A DNA stretch of 64,000 bases from Pseudomonas sp. DC1.2 (GTDB taxonomy: Bacteria > Pseudomonadota > Gammaproteobacteria > Pseudomonadales > Pseudomonadaceae), in assembly GCF_034351645.1 (NCBI RefSeq), contig NZ_CP133782.1, forward strand, positions 2,113,001 through 2,177,000. Direction: 5' to 3'. Each line of letters begins with the position of its first letter. Positions within the stretch are counted from its first letter, which is position 1. The notes beneath the pieces were generated by a model. That model worked only from the letters and a program-made list of their open reading frames with translations, ran no database searches and was not told the DNA's origin. Of the stretch, positions 17,606-25,654 are shown piece after piece. Both the position numbers and the translations under genes were made by a program.

Positions 17606-17896
17606 TCATAGTGATCGTCCCGGTTCGCGGCTAATGTGCTGGCCGGCTTCGAGCAAAGTCGAACAGGCTCGCACCCTGCGGCCGTCGCCCAGGCGAACCC
17701 AGCAGTCCTGGCAGGCGCCCATCAGGCAGAAGCCCGCGCGGGGTTCGGCGCTGAAGTCGCTGCCGCGCAGGTGTTCACTGCACGTCAGCACGGCGGTTAG
17801 CACGGTGTCGCCAAGCAGGCCGCTGGCCGGCGTACCGTCGAGGGTAAAATCGAGTGCCGGGCGGTCGCCTTCGGCCAGTCGTTTCAGCAGAGCCAT
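17606..17896 (-). CDS. (2Fe-2S)-binding small subunit (HcnA-like)
   Basis: A 96-residue ferredoxin-like subunit with the cysteine pattern for one plant-type [2Fe-2S] cluster: a cysteine group in FCLMGACQDCWV and a final one in VRACSTL. It corresponds to HcnA and the gamma subunits of opine and hydroxyproline dehydrogenases, linking the two flavoprotein subunits. ATG 17896 has GAGGG 6 bases upstream and starts 7 bases after the permease stop. A frame to 17938 would overlap the permease and lacks such a site. Together with the two following genes it forms the three-part enzyme. Confidence 0.87.
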   Translation of the reverse strand: MALLKRLAEGDRPALDFTLDGTPASGLLGDTVLTAVLTCSEHLRGSDFSAEPRAGFCLMGACQDCWVRLGDGRRVRACSTLLEAGQHISREPGRSL

Positions 17897-17903
17897 GGCG
17901 CCC

Positions 17904-18698
17904 TCATTGTTTGCCCACCAGAACTCGATCCAGGCCATAGACCCGGTCGAGCAGAATCATTGTCAATGCCGTTAATCCGATGACCAGTGCTGACACCGCC
18001 GCCATCATCGGATCGATGGATTCGGTGGCGTATACGTACATCCGCACCGGCAAGGTCTGCGTGGCCGGCGAGGTGACGAAAATCGACAACGTGACCTCAT
18101 CGAAACTGTTGATAAAGGCCAGCAGCCAGCCACCGGCGACCCCCGGCAGAATCATCGGCAAGGTTATTTGCCTGAACAGCGTGAAGCGCCCGGCACCCAA
18201 CGATTGCGCGGCGTGTTCGGCGCTGCGATCGAGGCCAATCGCCGACGCCAGCACCAGTCGCAACACATACGGCGTGATCACCAGGACGTGAGCGAAGATC
18301 AGCCAGCCGAAGCTGCCATTCACTCCCATCAGCGCAAATAAACGCAGCAATGCAACGCCCAGCACCAAGTGCGGAATGATGATCGGTGACAGGAACAGCC
18401 CATTGAAAAAACCGCGCCCTGGAAACTCATAGCGGGTAATGGCCAGCGCCGCAGGCACGGCAATCAGCGTCGCCAACGTCGCGGCGCAGAACGCCAGGAT
18501 CAGGCTGTTGTAGAACGCATCGACAAAATCGGCGCGCTCGAACACCGCACGAAACCAGCGCAATGAAAAGTGTGTAGTCGGCAGGCTCAGGGTGTTTTCC
18601 GGGGTGAAAGCCACCAGGCACACCACCACCAGTGGTGCAAGCATGAACAGCACCACCAGGGTATGAAACAGCAGGGCGAAAGGACCGTTCTTGGACAT
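17904..18698 (-). CDS. ABC transporter permease (PotI-like)
   Basis: A 264-residue inner-membrane permease with about six hydrophobic helices and the EAA-loop sequence (AEHAAQSLGAGRFTLFRQITLPMILPG) that contacts the ATPase. It resembles PotI/PotC-type permeases of polyamine importers. The start ATG 18698 lies 6 bases after the stop of the companion permease, so the two are coupled. It works with the neighbouring permease, the ATPase and the binding protein encoded at the end of the operon. Confidence 0.88.
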   Translation of the reverse strand: MSKNGPFALLFHTLVVLFMLAPLVVVCLVAFTPENTLSLPTTHFSLRWFRAVFERADFVDAFYNSLILAFCAATLATLIAVPAALAITRYEFPGRGFFNGLFLSPIIIPHLVLGVALLRLFALMGVNGSFGWLIFAHVLVITPYVLRLVLASAIGLDRSAEHAAQSLGAGRFTLFRQITLPMILPGVAGGWLLAFINSFDEVTLSIFVTSPATQTLPVRMYVYATESIDPMMAAVSALVIGLTALTMILLDRVYGLDRVLVGKQ

Positions 18699-18704
18699 GA
18701 CGAG

Positions 18705-19574
18705 TTATCCCAATGACTTCTTGTAGCGGCCTTCGATCATTCGGTTCCACGACAGCATGATCAGCAGGTTGAGCAGCAGCAGCGCCACGGCAATCGCCGC
18801 GCCCATCGGCCAGTTCAGCTCCGACAGGTACTGGTCGTAAATCAGCGTCGCAACCATTTTCAATCGACGTCCACCGAGCAATCCGGGAATCGCAAAAGAG
18901 CTGGCGGCGAGGCCGAACACGATCAAGGTGCCGGACAACACACCAGGCATGATTTGCGGCAAGACTATTTTGCGCATCACCGTGAGCTGGCTGGCACCCA
19001 AGGACAGCGCGGCCTGTTCGGCGGCAGGGTCGAGTTTTTGCAGCGACGTCCAGACGGGAATGATCATGAAGGGCAGCATCACGTGAACCAGCGCAGTCAC
19101 CACTGCGAACGGTGTGTAGAGCAATTTCATCGGCGAGCCGCCAAGGGCTTGCAGGGTCTGGTTGACCAGGCCGTCGGCGCCGAGCAACAAGCTCCAGCCG
19201 AAGGCGCGCACCACCACCGAAATCAGCAGCGGGGTGAGGATCACAATCAGGAAAATCGAGCGCCACGGCGCGCCCATGCGGCTGAGGATGTAGGCCTCGG
19301 GCACACCGATCATTACGCAAAGCAAGGTCGTCAACGCGCTGATCCACAAGGTGCGCAGAAAAATCTCGTAGAAATACGGATCACTCAGCAGGCTGCCGTA
19401 GTGGTCGAGGGTGTAGGCGTTGCTGTTGATCCCCGCGTTGTAGTCGAACACGTTGAACGACAGCACAAAGGTCAAGCCGAGCGGGATGATCAACAGGCCA
19501 AGGTACAAAGCCAGGGCCGGCGCCGACAACCAATACCCCTGACGTCCCTGGCGCAGATGGGCGAGCAGACTCAT
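18705..19574 (-). CDS. ABC transporter permease (PotH-like)
   Basis: A 289-residue inner-membrane permease with the EAA-loop (AEQAALSLGASQLTVMRKIVLPQIMPG) and six predicted helices, resembling PotH/PotB. It forms the heterodimeric channel with the PotI-like protein. Its ATG at 19574 overlaps the ATPase stop codon by four bases (ATGA), which points to translational coupling and equal expression. Confidence 0.88.
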   Translation of the reverse strand: MSLLAHLRQGRQGYWLSAPALALYLGLLIIPLGLTFVLSFNVFDYNAGINSNAYTLDHYGSLLSDPYFYEIFLRTLWISALTTLLCVMIGVPEAYILSRMGAPWRSIFLIVILTPLLISVVVRAFGWSLLLGADGLVNQTLQALGGSPMKLLYTPFAVVTALVHVMLPFMIIPVWTSLQKLDPAAEQAALSLGASQLTVMRKIVLPQIMPGVLSGTLIVFGLAASSFAIPGLLGGRRLKMVATLIYDQYLSELNWPMGAAIAVALLLLNLLIMLSWNRMIEGRYKKSLG

Positions 19575-20590
19575 GCCGATACCTCATCAACACTCAGCAC
19601 CCTCAGCAGCGCCACGTTCCAGTCAAGGCCAACAGCGGTGCCTTCGGCCAGCGGTGCCGAGCCGTCATTGCGACGCACCACACTGAGTTCGCCCAGGAGC
19701 GTCGAGACGCCGTACAACCATTGGCTGCCGAGGAAGAAGCGGCTGACGATGTGGCCTTGCAGACGGCCGTGATCTTTTTCCCGCAGGTCGATTTTTTCCG
19801 GGCGCAGGCTGAGTCTCAGGTCGCCGCCCTGTTGCACCTTGACTACGCCCGCAGCGTCGCGCTCGCCGGGTAACAGATTGGCCTTGCCGACGAATCCGGA
19901 AATGAACTCGGTGCGCGGGTGTTCGTAAAGGGTGTACGGCGCGTCGATCTGGGTGATGCGCCCGGCTTGCATCACCACCACCCGGTCGCTGATGGACAGC
20001 GCTTCGGACTGGTCGTGGGTGACCATCAACGTGGTGATCCCGACTTCACGCTGGATGCGCCGGATCTCGAATTGCATCTCTTCGCGCAGGTTGGCGTCGA
20101 GGTTGGACAGCGGCTCGTCGAGTAGCAGCACCGGCGGCTCGATGACCAAGGCGCGGGCCAACGCGACTCGCTGCCGCTGGCCTCCAGACAATTCCCGTGG
20201 ATAACGCCCGGCGTGCTGATTCAGCCTGACCAGTTTTAGCACTCGGTCTACCCGTTGCTGCAATTGGGCATTGGGCACTTTGCGCATCCGCAGGCCGAAG
20301 GCGACGTTGTCCTGGACGGTCATGTGTGGGAACAGCGCGTAACTCTGGAATACCACGCCCAAACCACGGCTGGCGGGTTTGGCGTGGGTGATGTCACGAC
20401 CGTCGAGCACAATGCTTCCGCTGCTGACGTCAACGAAGCCGGCGATCATTTGCAGGGTGGTGGTCTTGCCGCAGCCGGACGGGCCGAGCAGCGAGACGAA
20501 CTCGCCTTTCTCCACCGAGAGGTTGGTGGCGACGACTGCATCGATTTCGCCGTAACGTTTACCGAGGTTTTCAAGTTGCACGAATGCCAT
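19571..20590 (-). CDS. ABC transporter ATP-binding protein (PotA/PotG-like)
   Basis: A 339-residue ATPase with Walker A GPSGCGKTT, Q-loop in VFQSYALFPHM, signature LSGGQRQRVALARAL, Walker B VLLLDEPLSNLD and switch histidine in TLMVTHDQ, then a C-terminal TOBE domain (about 270-339). This is the domain order of the spermidine/putrescine and iron importer ATPases. ATG 20590 has GGAG 8 bases upstream; an in-frame ATG at 20620 is less likely. It is the first gene of the operon, facing the IclR gene across 244 bases. Confidence 0.9.
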   Translation of the reverse strand: MAFVQLENLGKRYGEIDAVVATNLSVEKGEFVSLLGPSGCGKTTTLQMIAGFVDVSSGSIVLDGRDITHAKPASRGLGVVFQSYALFPHMTVQDNVAFGLRMRKVPNAQLQQRVDRVLKLVRLNQHAGRYPRELSGGQRQRVALARALVIEPPVLLLDEPLSNLDANLREEMQFEIRRIQREVGITTLMVTHDQSEALSISDRVVVMQAGRITQIDAPYTLYEHPRTEFISGFVGKANLLPGERDAAGVVKVQQGGDLRLSLRPEKIDLREKDHGRLQGHIVSRFFLGSQWLYGVSTLLGELSVVRRNDGSAPLAEGTAVGLDWNVALLRVLSVDEVSA

Positions 20591-20773
20591 AGCTGCGCTC
20601 CACCTGAGATTGTTATGCACGGCCTGGGATCGCGCTTTTTTGTATGGGCAGATACGAAAGGATGCTGCGGGGTGCGTTGGCGCTCGACTTGAGTCGGCTG
20701 CCGCTGTTGTTCGAATCGCCCCTGTGTGGACGCAGAGTAGGGCGAAGAATAGGATGGGCTCAATGGCCTATTT

Positions 20774-20809
20774 CACTGAGAAGATAATTATTTTTAGTTT
20801 CATTCAGTG
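20774..20809. promoter_or_regulatory. Candidate operator in the ABC/IclR divergent region
   Basis: An inverted repeat CACTGA ... TCAGTG with a 24-base AT-rich centre lies just upstream of the iclR-like gene. IclR proteins bind palindromes in this position, but the arms are short and the assignment is tentative. Confidence 0.35.
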
Positions 20810-20834
20810 AGTAAATTATTAGTCGAGAAAATGC

Positions 20835-21671
20835 ATGTCAGATTCCATTGAGCGGAATAAAAACAAAAATGAAGTCGGAGTCGGTGCGGTCTCCAGACTA
20901 TTTGCCGTCTTGCGCAGCCTGGGTGACACCGTCGAGGGCGGTGAGCGCGTGACGCAACTGGCCCTGCGCATCGGTTTGTCGCAACCGACCACGCACCGAT
21001 TGCTGCGCAGCCTGATGGATGAGGGGATGGTCGAGCAGGACGTGCGCAGTAAACGCTATCGCCTGAGCCTGGATTTCTTCGCCCTGGCGGCTCGTGCGGG
21101 AAACACCGGTAACCTGCGTGAGCTGGCACGTCCGGCGTTGTTGAGGTTGTCGGCGTCGTTGGGGGATTCGTTGTTTTTACTGGCGCGCAGTGGTTTTGAT
21201 GCAATTTGCCTCGATCGCAGTGAAGGGCCGTTTCCGATCCGCACCTTTACCGGAGACATTGGCGGGCGTGTGGCGCTGGGTGTCGGTCAGGGCAGTCTGG
21301 CGATCCTGGCGTTTTTGCCGGAAGAGGAGCGGGACACGGTGATTCACTACAACCTGCCGCGGCTCAAGGATTTTCACCTGTATGACGAGGTGTTCCTGCG
21401 TTCGGAAGTCGAGCGTGTACGGACGCTGGGTTATGCCGGGCGTAATACCGGTGTGTTGCAGGGCATGGCCGGGGTGGCGGTGCCGATTCTGGATCGAGAC
21501 GGGCGGGCGGTGGCGGCGTTGAGCGTGGCCACCGTGAGCGATCGGTTGGGGCCGGATCGTTTGCCGACAGTGGTCGAAATGCTCAAGCGCGAAGCCGCGT
21601 TGATCGGGCCGCGGATTAATCCGTTTGATCCGTTGCTGCGCAGGCCTTCCCAAGTGTTTGGACCGGCCTGA
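20835..21671 (+). CDS. IclR family transcriptional regulator
   Basis: A 278-residue regulator: N-terminal winged helix-turn-helix (about 15-75, LALRIGLSQPTTHRLLRSLMDEGMVEQD) and C-terminal IclR effector domain (about 95-265, with FTGDIGGRVALGVGQGSLAILAFLPEE). It is divergent from the seven-gene ABC/dehydrogenase operon and most likely represses or activates it in response to the transported compound or a breakdown product. ATG 20835 is preceded by GAGA. It converges on the anti-sigma gene 28 bases away. Confidence 0.9.
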   Translation: MSDSIERNKNKNEVGVGAVSRLFAVLRSLGDTVEGGERVTQLALRIGLSQPTTHRLLRSLMDEGMVEQDVRSKRYRLSLDFFALAARAGNTGNLRELARPALLRLSASLGDSLFLLARSGFDAICLDRSEGPFPIRTFTGDIGGRVALGVGQGSLAILAFLPEEERDTVIHYNLPRLKDFHLYDEVFLRSEVERVRTLGYAGRNTGVLQGMAGVAVPILDRDGRAVAALSVATVSDRLGPDRLPTVVEMLKREAALIGPRINPFDPLLRRPSQVFGPA

Positions 21672-21699
21672 GCGCTGCCAACTTTGACGGGCGGTGGCG

Positions 21700-22452
21700 T
21701 CAGAATTGCGCGGTTTGCTTGAGCATTTGCGCTGCCGGCGTGTCAGTCGGGCTGACCATCGCATAGTTGTAGCCGGGCCCTGACCAGTAATCGGCTTGTA
21801 ACTCGCCATCGCGGCGACTGCCCCGCGGTAGTAGGTAGTTTTTCGGACCTGGCGGACGGACGTAGAAGCTGACCTTGTGCCCGCCCTGATCCTCGTAAAC
21901 CACCATCGCCGCCGGTCCTTGGTCGGTGCTCAGCAAGCGTGCGCTGACGGGTTTGAAGCCGGCACTCGACAGGTCAGGCACGCGGTTGGCTTGGGTGAAG
22001 TAGCGGTCGAGCCAGCCTTGCAGATCGCTGGTGTCGCTGACCTTGTAGTCGGCCGGCAAAATGCCTTGTTGCGCAATCAAACGGTACGCCTGCAGGGCAT
22101 CTGTCATCGGCTGCGCAGCGCTGACAAGTGTCATCTCGCGCGCTTGCCAGCCGCTTAAGCCGCCCACACCCACGGCAATCAGCAGCAGGGCGGCGCTCGC
22201 CAGATGACGGCGGGACTGACGTTTTAGGCGCTGGCGAATCAGCGTCGGGTCAAGCGCCGGGTTGGCGGGTTGCTGCAAGGCGCCGCCGAGGGCCGCGCGC
22301 AGGTACTGGGCGTCCTGCTGCCAGGCGCGGACCTTGGCAGATATGTCGGCGTTACTGGCCAGAAAAGTGTCCACCAGATGTCGGTCTGGCTCGCTGAGTT
22401 GGTGATCGACGTAAGCGTGAAGGTCGCGCTCGCTGGGGGGCATGCTGATCAT
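21700..22452 (-). CDS. Transmembrane anti-sigma factor
   Basis: A 250-residue protein with an N-terminal cytoplasmic anti-sigma region (ERDLHAYVDHQLSEPDRHLVDTFL), one transmembrane helix (about residues 84-103, ASAALLLIAVGVGGLSGW) and a periplasmic domain ending NYAMVSPTD. This is the common layout for regulators that hold an ECF sigma factor inactive until an envelope or redox signal arrives. Its start overlaps the sigma gene stop by four bases (ATGA), so the pair is made together. The region lacks an obvious HxxxCxxC zinc motif, so it is not a ZAS-type sensor. The signal is unknown but should concern peroxide or periplasmic oxidation given the neighbours. Confidence 0.85.
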   Translation of the reverse strand: MISMPPSERDLHAYVDHQLSEPDRHLVDTFLASNADISAKVRAWQQDAQYLRAALGGALQQPANPALDPTLIRQRLKRQSRRHLASAALLLIAVGVGGLSGWQAREMTLVSAAQPMTDALQAYRLIAQQGILPADYKVSDTSDLQGWLDRYFTQANRVPDLSSAGFKPVSARLLSTDQGPAAMVVYEDQGGHKVSFYVRPPGPKNYLLPRGSRRDGELQADYWSGPGYNYAMVSPTDTPAAQMLKQTAQF

Positions 22453-22955
22453 TTGAGTCTCCTCAGGGAAGGGCGCGTGATTTCGCCGTCGCTCAGTTCG
22501 CGCAACGCCTGGCGGGCACGGGACAGACGCGACATCACGGTGCCGGTAGGCACGTCGAGAATCTCGGCGACCTCTTTGTAGCTCAGGCCTTCAACCGACA
22601 CCCAAAGCAGCAGGGCGCGTTGTTCGGTGCTGAGTCGGTCGAACGCTTGCAGGGTCGTCTGGGCGATCACCGTGCGTTCTGCTGATGGCTGCGCGTCGTC
22701 ACGGCCAGTGAAAAACTCGAGCATTCGGGCATAGCGCCGGGCGCGTCGGTGAGCGTCGAGAAACTGCCGATAGAGAATCGAAAACAGCCAGGCACGCAGG
22801 TCGCCGTCGGGGCGTTTATCGCCCCAACTCGACAGCGCCCGCTCCAGGCTGCTCTGTACCAAGTCGTCGGCGCTGCTGGGGTTGTGCGTCAGGGACAGGG
22901 CAAATCGGCGCAATCTGGGAATGATTTCCCTTAGCTGTTCGTCGATCTCGTTCAT
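22449..22955 (-). CDS. ECF-type RNA polymerase sigma factor
   Basis: A 168-residue sigma-70 family protein with region 2 (PSSADDLVQSSLERALSSW ... LRAWLFSILYRQFLDAHR) and region 4 (LSTEQRALLLWVSVEGLSYKEVAEILDVPTGTVMSRLSRARQ). A longer frame to 23003 is ruled out because the promoter described at 22991-23016 lies inside that extension; ATG 22955 follows the expected transcript start. It is cotranscribed with its anti-sigma and divergent from a peroxidase operon whose promoter has the same sequence. It therefore very probably controls both itself and that operon. Confidence 0.9.
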   Translation of the reverse strand: MNEIDEQLREIIPRLRRFALSLTHNPSSADDLVQSSLERALSSWGDKRPDGDLRAWLFSILYRQFLDAHRRARRYARMLEFFTGRDDAQPSAERTVIAQTTLQAFDRLSTEQRALLLWVSVEGLSYKEVAEILDVPTGTVMSRLSRARQALRELSDGEITRPSLRRLK

Positions 22956-22990
22956 GAAGTTCTGACTAGTCACTAAGCTGTGGACTAGGA

Positions 22991-23016
22991 AGACGCCCGG
23001 CATTAAAGGTTATTCC
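22991..23016 (-). promoter_or_regulatory. ECF-type promoter of the sigma/anti-sigma operon
   Basis: On the minus strand GGAATAA (23016-23010) and CGTCT (22995-22991) are separated by 14 bases, a layout typical of ECF -35/-10 pairs. The divergent promoter at 23045-23070 has the same elements at the same spacing, suggesting autoregulation. Confidence 0.8.
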
Positions 23017-23044
23017 ACGCCCGGAAAAATAAATACCGGAGGAT

Positions 23045-23070
23045 GGAATAAACCGATTTGGGGGGCGTCT
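23045..23070 (+). promoter_or_regulatory. ECF-type promoter of the peroxidase/cytochrome b561 operon
   Basis: GGAATAA (23045-23051), 14 bases, CGTCT (23066-23070), with GGG before CGTCT as in the divergent promoter. Transcription would begin near 23077, some 35 bases before the chosen ATG. Confidence 0.8.
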
Positions 23071-23113
23071 GCTAAGTTCTTCTCACTTGTGGCCGATGGC
23101 CCTGGAGTCTTTC

Positions 23114-24217
23114 ATGGTAGATCGCTCATCACCGTCAACCGGGCCCACCCCGCCACCGTTGAGTGCCGCGAGCCTGACGTTGCGTCTGACCGGTATCGCG
23201 GTGGTCGTTGCAGCAATGGCCGGGGCATTTGCCTACGTCAACGGCACCCTCGACCCAGAGCGCTTGACGCCGAAAGCATTGATCAATGTGCTGGAAAAAA
23301 ACAACGGTGTGTACCCCGGGTTTCGGCGTAATCACGCCAAAGGCGTGTGCGTGATTGGCCATTTCGAGAGCAGCGCCGCGGCGCGTGAATACTCCAGCGC
23401 CCAGGTCTTCAGCGCCGCGCGGACCCCGGTAGTGGGGCGTTTTGCGCTGCCGGCCGGTAATCCCTATGCACCGGACAGCAGCGTGCCGATTCGCAGCCTG
23501 GCGCTGCGTTTCACCCAGGCCAACGGTCAGCAGTGGCGCACCGGGATGAACAGCATGCCGGTGTTCCCGGTGGGCACGCCCGAGGCGTTCTATCAGTTGC
23601 AGCAAGCTCAATCGCCGGACCCGGCTACAGGCAAACCGAACCCTGCCGCCGTTCCGGCGTTCTTTGGTTCACATCCGGAAGCCGCGCCGTTCCTGGCATG
23701 GGTCAAGACCGCCAAGCCGTCTGCCAGTTTTGTGACGGAAACGTACAACAGCGTCAACGCGTTTTACCTGGTAAACGCAGCGGGGCAGCGGCAAGCGGTG
23801 CGCTGGAGCATGGTGCCGATGGCTCAGGATGCCGCAGGTGTTGCAAGTGCCACGGCGCCGCAGGGCGGTGATTTTCTGGAGAAAGACCTGGTGCAACGTA
23901 TGTCCTCAGGTCCGCTGCGTTGGCAGTTGAACATTATCCTCGCCAACCCTGGCGACCCGGTCAACGATGCCAGCAAGTCCTGGCCTGAGGGGCGGAAAGT
24001 CTTGAACGCCGGGACGTTGGTGCTTGAAAGCACTCAGCCGCAACTCAATGGTGAATGCCGCGACATTAACTACGATCCGCTGGTGCTACCTAGTGGTATC
24101 GAAGGTTCCGACGACCCGTTGCTCGCCGCCCGTTCCGCAGGTTACGCCGGTTCCTACTTGCGTCGTACCAGTGCAGTCAGCCAGTTGCCCGCCGCTAAAC
24201 AGGAGGCTCGCCAATGA
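23114..24217 (+). CDS. Catalase-related haem peroxidase (SrpA-like)
   Basis: A 367-residue protein of the catalase-family peroxidases, shorter than true catalases. It has one N-terminal membrane or signal-anchor segment (about 22-42), then the catalase core with the distal histidine in NHAKGVCVIGHF (His74) and substrate-channel segments such as SLALRFTQANGQQWRTGMNS. It should reduce hydrogen or organic peroxides on the periplasmic side. ATG 23114 has GGAG 8 bases upstream and lies after the ECF promoter; a start at 23087 is less suited. It overlaps the cytochrome b561 gene by four bases, which may supply its electrons. Confidence 0.88.
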   Translation: MVDRSSPSTGPTPPPLSAASLTLRLTGIAVVVAAMAGAFAYVNGTLDPERLTPKALINVLEKNNGVYPGFRRNHAKGVCVIGHFESSAAAREYSSAQVFSAARTPVVGRFALPAGNPYAPDSSVPIRSLALRFTQANGQQWRTGMNSMPVFPVGTPEAFYQLQQAQSPDPATGKPNPAAVPAFFGSHPEAAPFLAWVKTAKPSASFVTETYNSVNAFYLVNAAGQRQAVRWSMVPMAQDAAGVASATAPQGGDFLEKDLVQRMSSGPLRWQLNIILANPGDPVNDASKSWPEGRKVLNAGTLVLESTQPQLNGECRDINYDPLVLPSGIEGSDDPLLAARSAGYAGSYLRRTSAVSQLPAAKQEARQ

Positions 24218-24759
24218 GCGCTCAATCGAACCATTTCGCACCGCTGGCGCGGTTGCTGCATTGGCTAATGGCCCTGATGATCATCGCCATGCTGTTCATC
24301 GGCGCGGGCATGGTGGCCTCGGTATCCGAGCGCCATGAGTGGCTGATTCACCTGCACAAGCCCTTGGGCATCGCGATTTTGCTGCTGGTCGTCGTGCGTT
24401 TGGGGGTGCGTTTTTCTACCCGGCAACCGCCGTTGCCGGCGGACTTGCCGGGTTGGCAAGTGCTGGCGGCCAAGGCTTCCCATGTCTTGCTGTATGCGTT
24501 GATGCTGATTTTACCGCTGCTGGGTTGGGCGATGATTTCTGCGGCGGGGGACCCGGTAATGCTCAGCAGTTCGTTGCAGTTGCCGTCGATTCTGCCGGCT
24601 AATGCGCAGGTGTTTGCGTTGCTGCGCAAGGCTCACGGATACCTGGCGTACCTGTTGTTTCTGACGGTACTGCTGCATTTGGCGGCGGCGTTGTTCCATT
24701 GCTGGGTGCGTCGCGATGATGTGCTGGACAGCATGGTGCGGGGCGAGGATCGCCACTGA
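24214..24759 (+). CDS. Cytochrome b561 family protein, partner of the peroxidase
   Basis: A 181-residue four-helix membrane cytochrome with haem-ligand histidines in LLHWLMALM, IHLHKPLG, and KAHGYLAYLLF...LHLAAALFH. Its ATG overlaps the peroxidase TGA (ATGA), so the two are translated together. The likely job is to bring electrons from ubiquinol to the membrane-anchored peroxidase; this is inference from pairing, which recurs in Pseudomonas. No terminator is seen before the decayed region downstream. Confidence 0.88.
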   Translation: MSAQSNHFAPLARLLHWLMALMIIAMLFIGAGMVASVSERHEWLIHLHKPLGIAILLLVVVRLGVRFSTRQPPLPADLPGWQVLAAKASHVLLYALMLILPLLGWAMISAAGDPVMLSSSLQLPSILPANAQVFALLRKAHGYLAYLLFLTVLLHLAAALFHCWVRRDDVLDSMVRGEDRH

Positions 24760-24814
24760 TCAAAGCCTTGAGCCATGGTGGCGAGAAGGCTGCGCGCTGG
24801 TTTGCGCAGCCGCT

Positions 24815-24900
24815 TCCGGGATCTGATCAACGTGCTGCATCAAATGCTTTGCGTTGATCGTGTCTACAACGGCTGCGCCACCGAGCGGGGGCAAGCGCCC
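24815..24900 (-). pseudogene. Possible remnant of a CobW/COG0523-type GTPase gene
   Basis: The minus strand encodes AAVVDTINAKHLMQHVDQIPEAAAQ, reminiscent of the VVDxxNAxxQL...ADR region of COG0523 P-loop GTPases. It has no neighbouring domains and breaks off on both sides. The match is short and by eye only; it sits in a stretch that otherwise holds decayed genes. Confidence 0.25.
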
Positions 24901-24949
24901 TCGGCAAAGGATTGTTGTGTTCTGCGGGCCAGCGTTTGCCATCAATAGA

Positions 24950-25335
24950 TCAACGCGTCGGCATTGATCCCGCACCCAGCAGGCAGACGCCGTTCCATCC
25001 TGCCCAGGCGTACATCGCCGTCGAACCAATAGACGGGGAAGGAATGGCTGGGTTGTCGGGCTTCAGAGCGGGGCAAGAGACGCCACAACAGCACGGCGAT
25101 CATCCAGGTCAATCCGGCCGACAAGAAATAAATCGAGCGCTAACCGGCCAGATTGGCCATCCCACCTACAGCCGTTCTGGTCAGCCGAATACCGATGACA
25201 ATGCCGCTGGTGACCACGCTCACCACCCGCCCGCGCTAGGCGGGAAGCGCCAGCGTCGCGGCATAGGCCACCAGTGCTTAAGTCAAGACGGCTAACAACC
25301 CGGTCAATGCCATTGCGATCAGCAACCAACGGCTA
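24950..25335 (-). pseudogene. Degenerate MFS transporter
   Basis: Reading the minus strand gives recognisable transporter sequence (ALVAYAATLALPA, RGRVVSVVTSGIVIGIRL, SAGLTWMIAVLLWRLLPR) interrupted by several in-frame stop codons. After LLPR the sequence jumps to a C-terminal helix-like piece (MYAWAGWNGVCLLGAG) in another frame, so the middle half is deleted. The 5' end is also missing where it meets the HxlR fragment. The family is the drug/arabinose-efflux type MFS. The gene cannot make a working protein. Confidence 0.75.
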
Positions 25336-25344
25336 CGGACATTA

Positions 25345-25608
25345 ACAGCCCACGGGATTTTCGATTTGGTGCCGGCGTTGGATGGCAGCGCTTATCAGGA
25401 GTATGTGCTGACGGAGAAAGGCAAACGCCTGTTCCCGTTGATCATCGGTCTGCGGCAGTGGGGGGAGGCGTTTTTCTATGCGACGGGGGAGACGCACTCA
25501 CGGGTTGTCGACCGCGCTCACGGTCAGCTATTACGCCCGTTGGAGTTGCGCGCCAAGGAGGGGCGTTTGCTGGGGCCTGAGGACTGCGTGCGGATTAGCG
25601 CTGAGTAA
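25345..25608 (+). pseudogene. Truncated HxlR-type winged-helix regulator
   Basis: Only the C-terminal half of an HxlR-family regulator remains: HGIFDLVPALDGSAYQEYVLTEKGKRLFPLIIGLRQWGEAFF and about 45 further residues to the TAA at 25608. The recognition helix and ribosome site are absent; the fragment is fused to the 5' end of the MFS remnant on the other strand. HxlR and MFS genes are often divergent neighbours, so one deletion across their shared promoter probably killed both. Confidence 0.75.
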
Positions 25609-25614
25609 ACGACC

Positions 25615-25639
25615 AAAAGACCGCAGGCCGCGATCTTTT
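25615..25639. terminator. Bidirectional terminator-like hairpin
   Basis: AAAAGACCGC and GCGATCTTTT form a stem with one mismatch and T-runs on both strands. It lies between the HxlR fragment and the converging carboxypeptidase gene. Confidence 0.65.
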
Positions 25640-25654
25640 GATCTTCAGGCGTGA

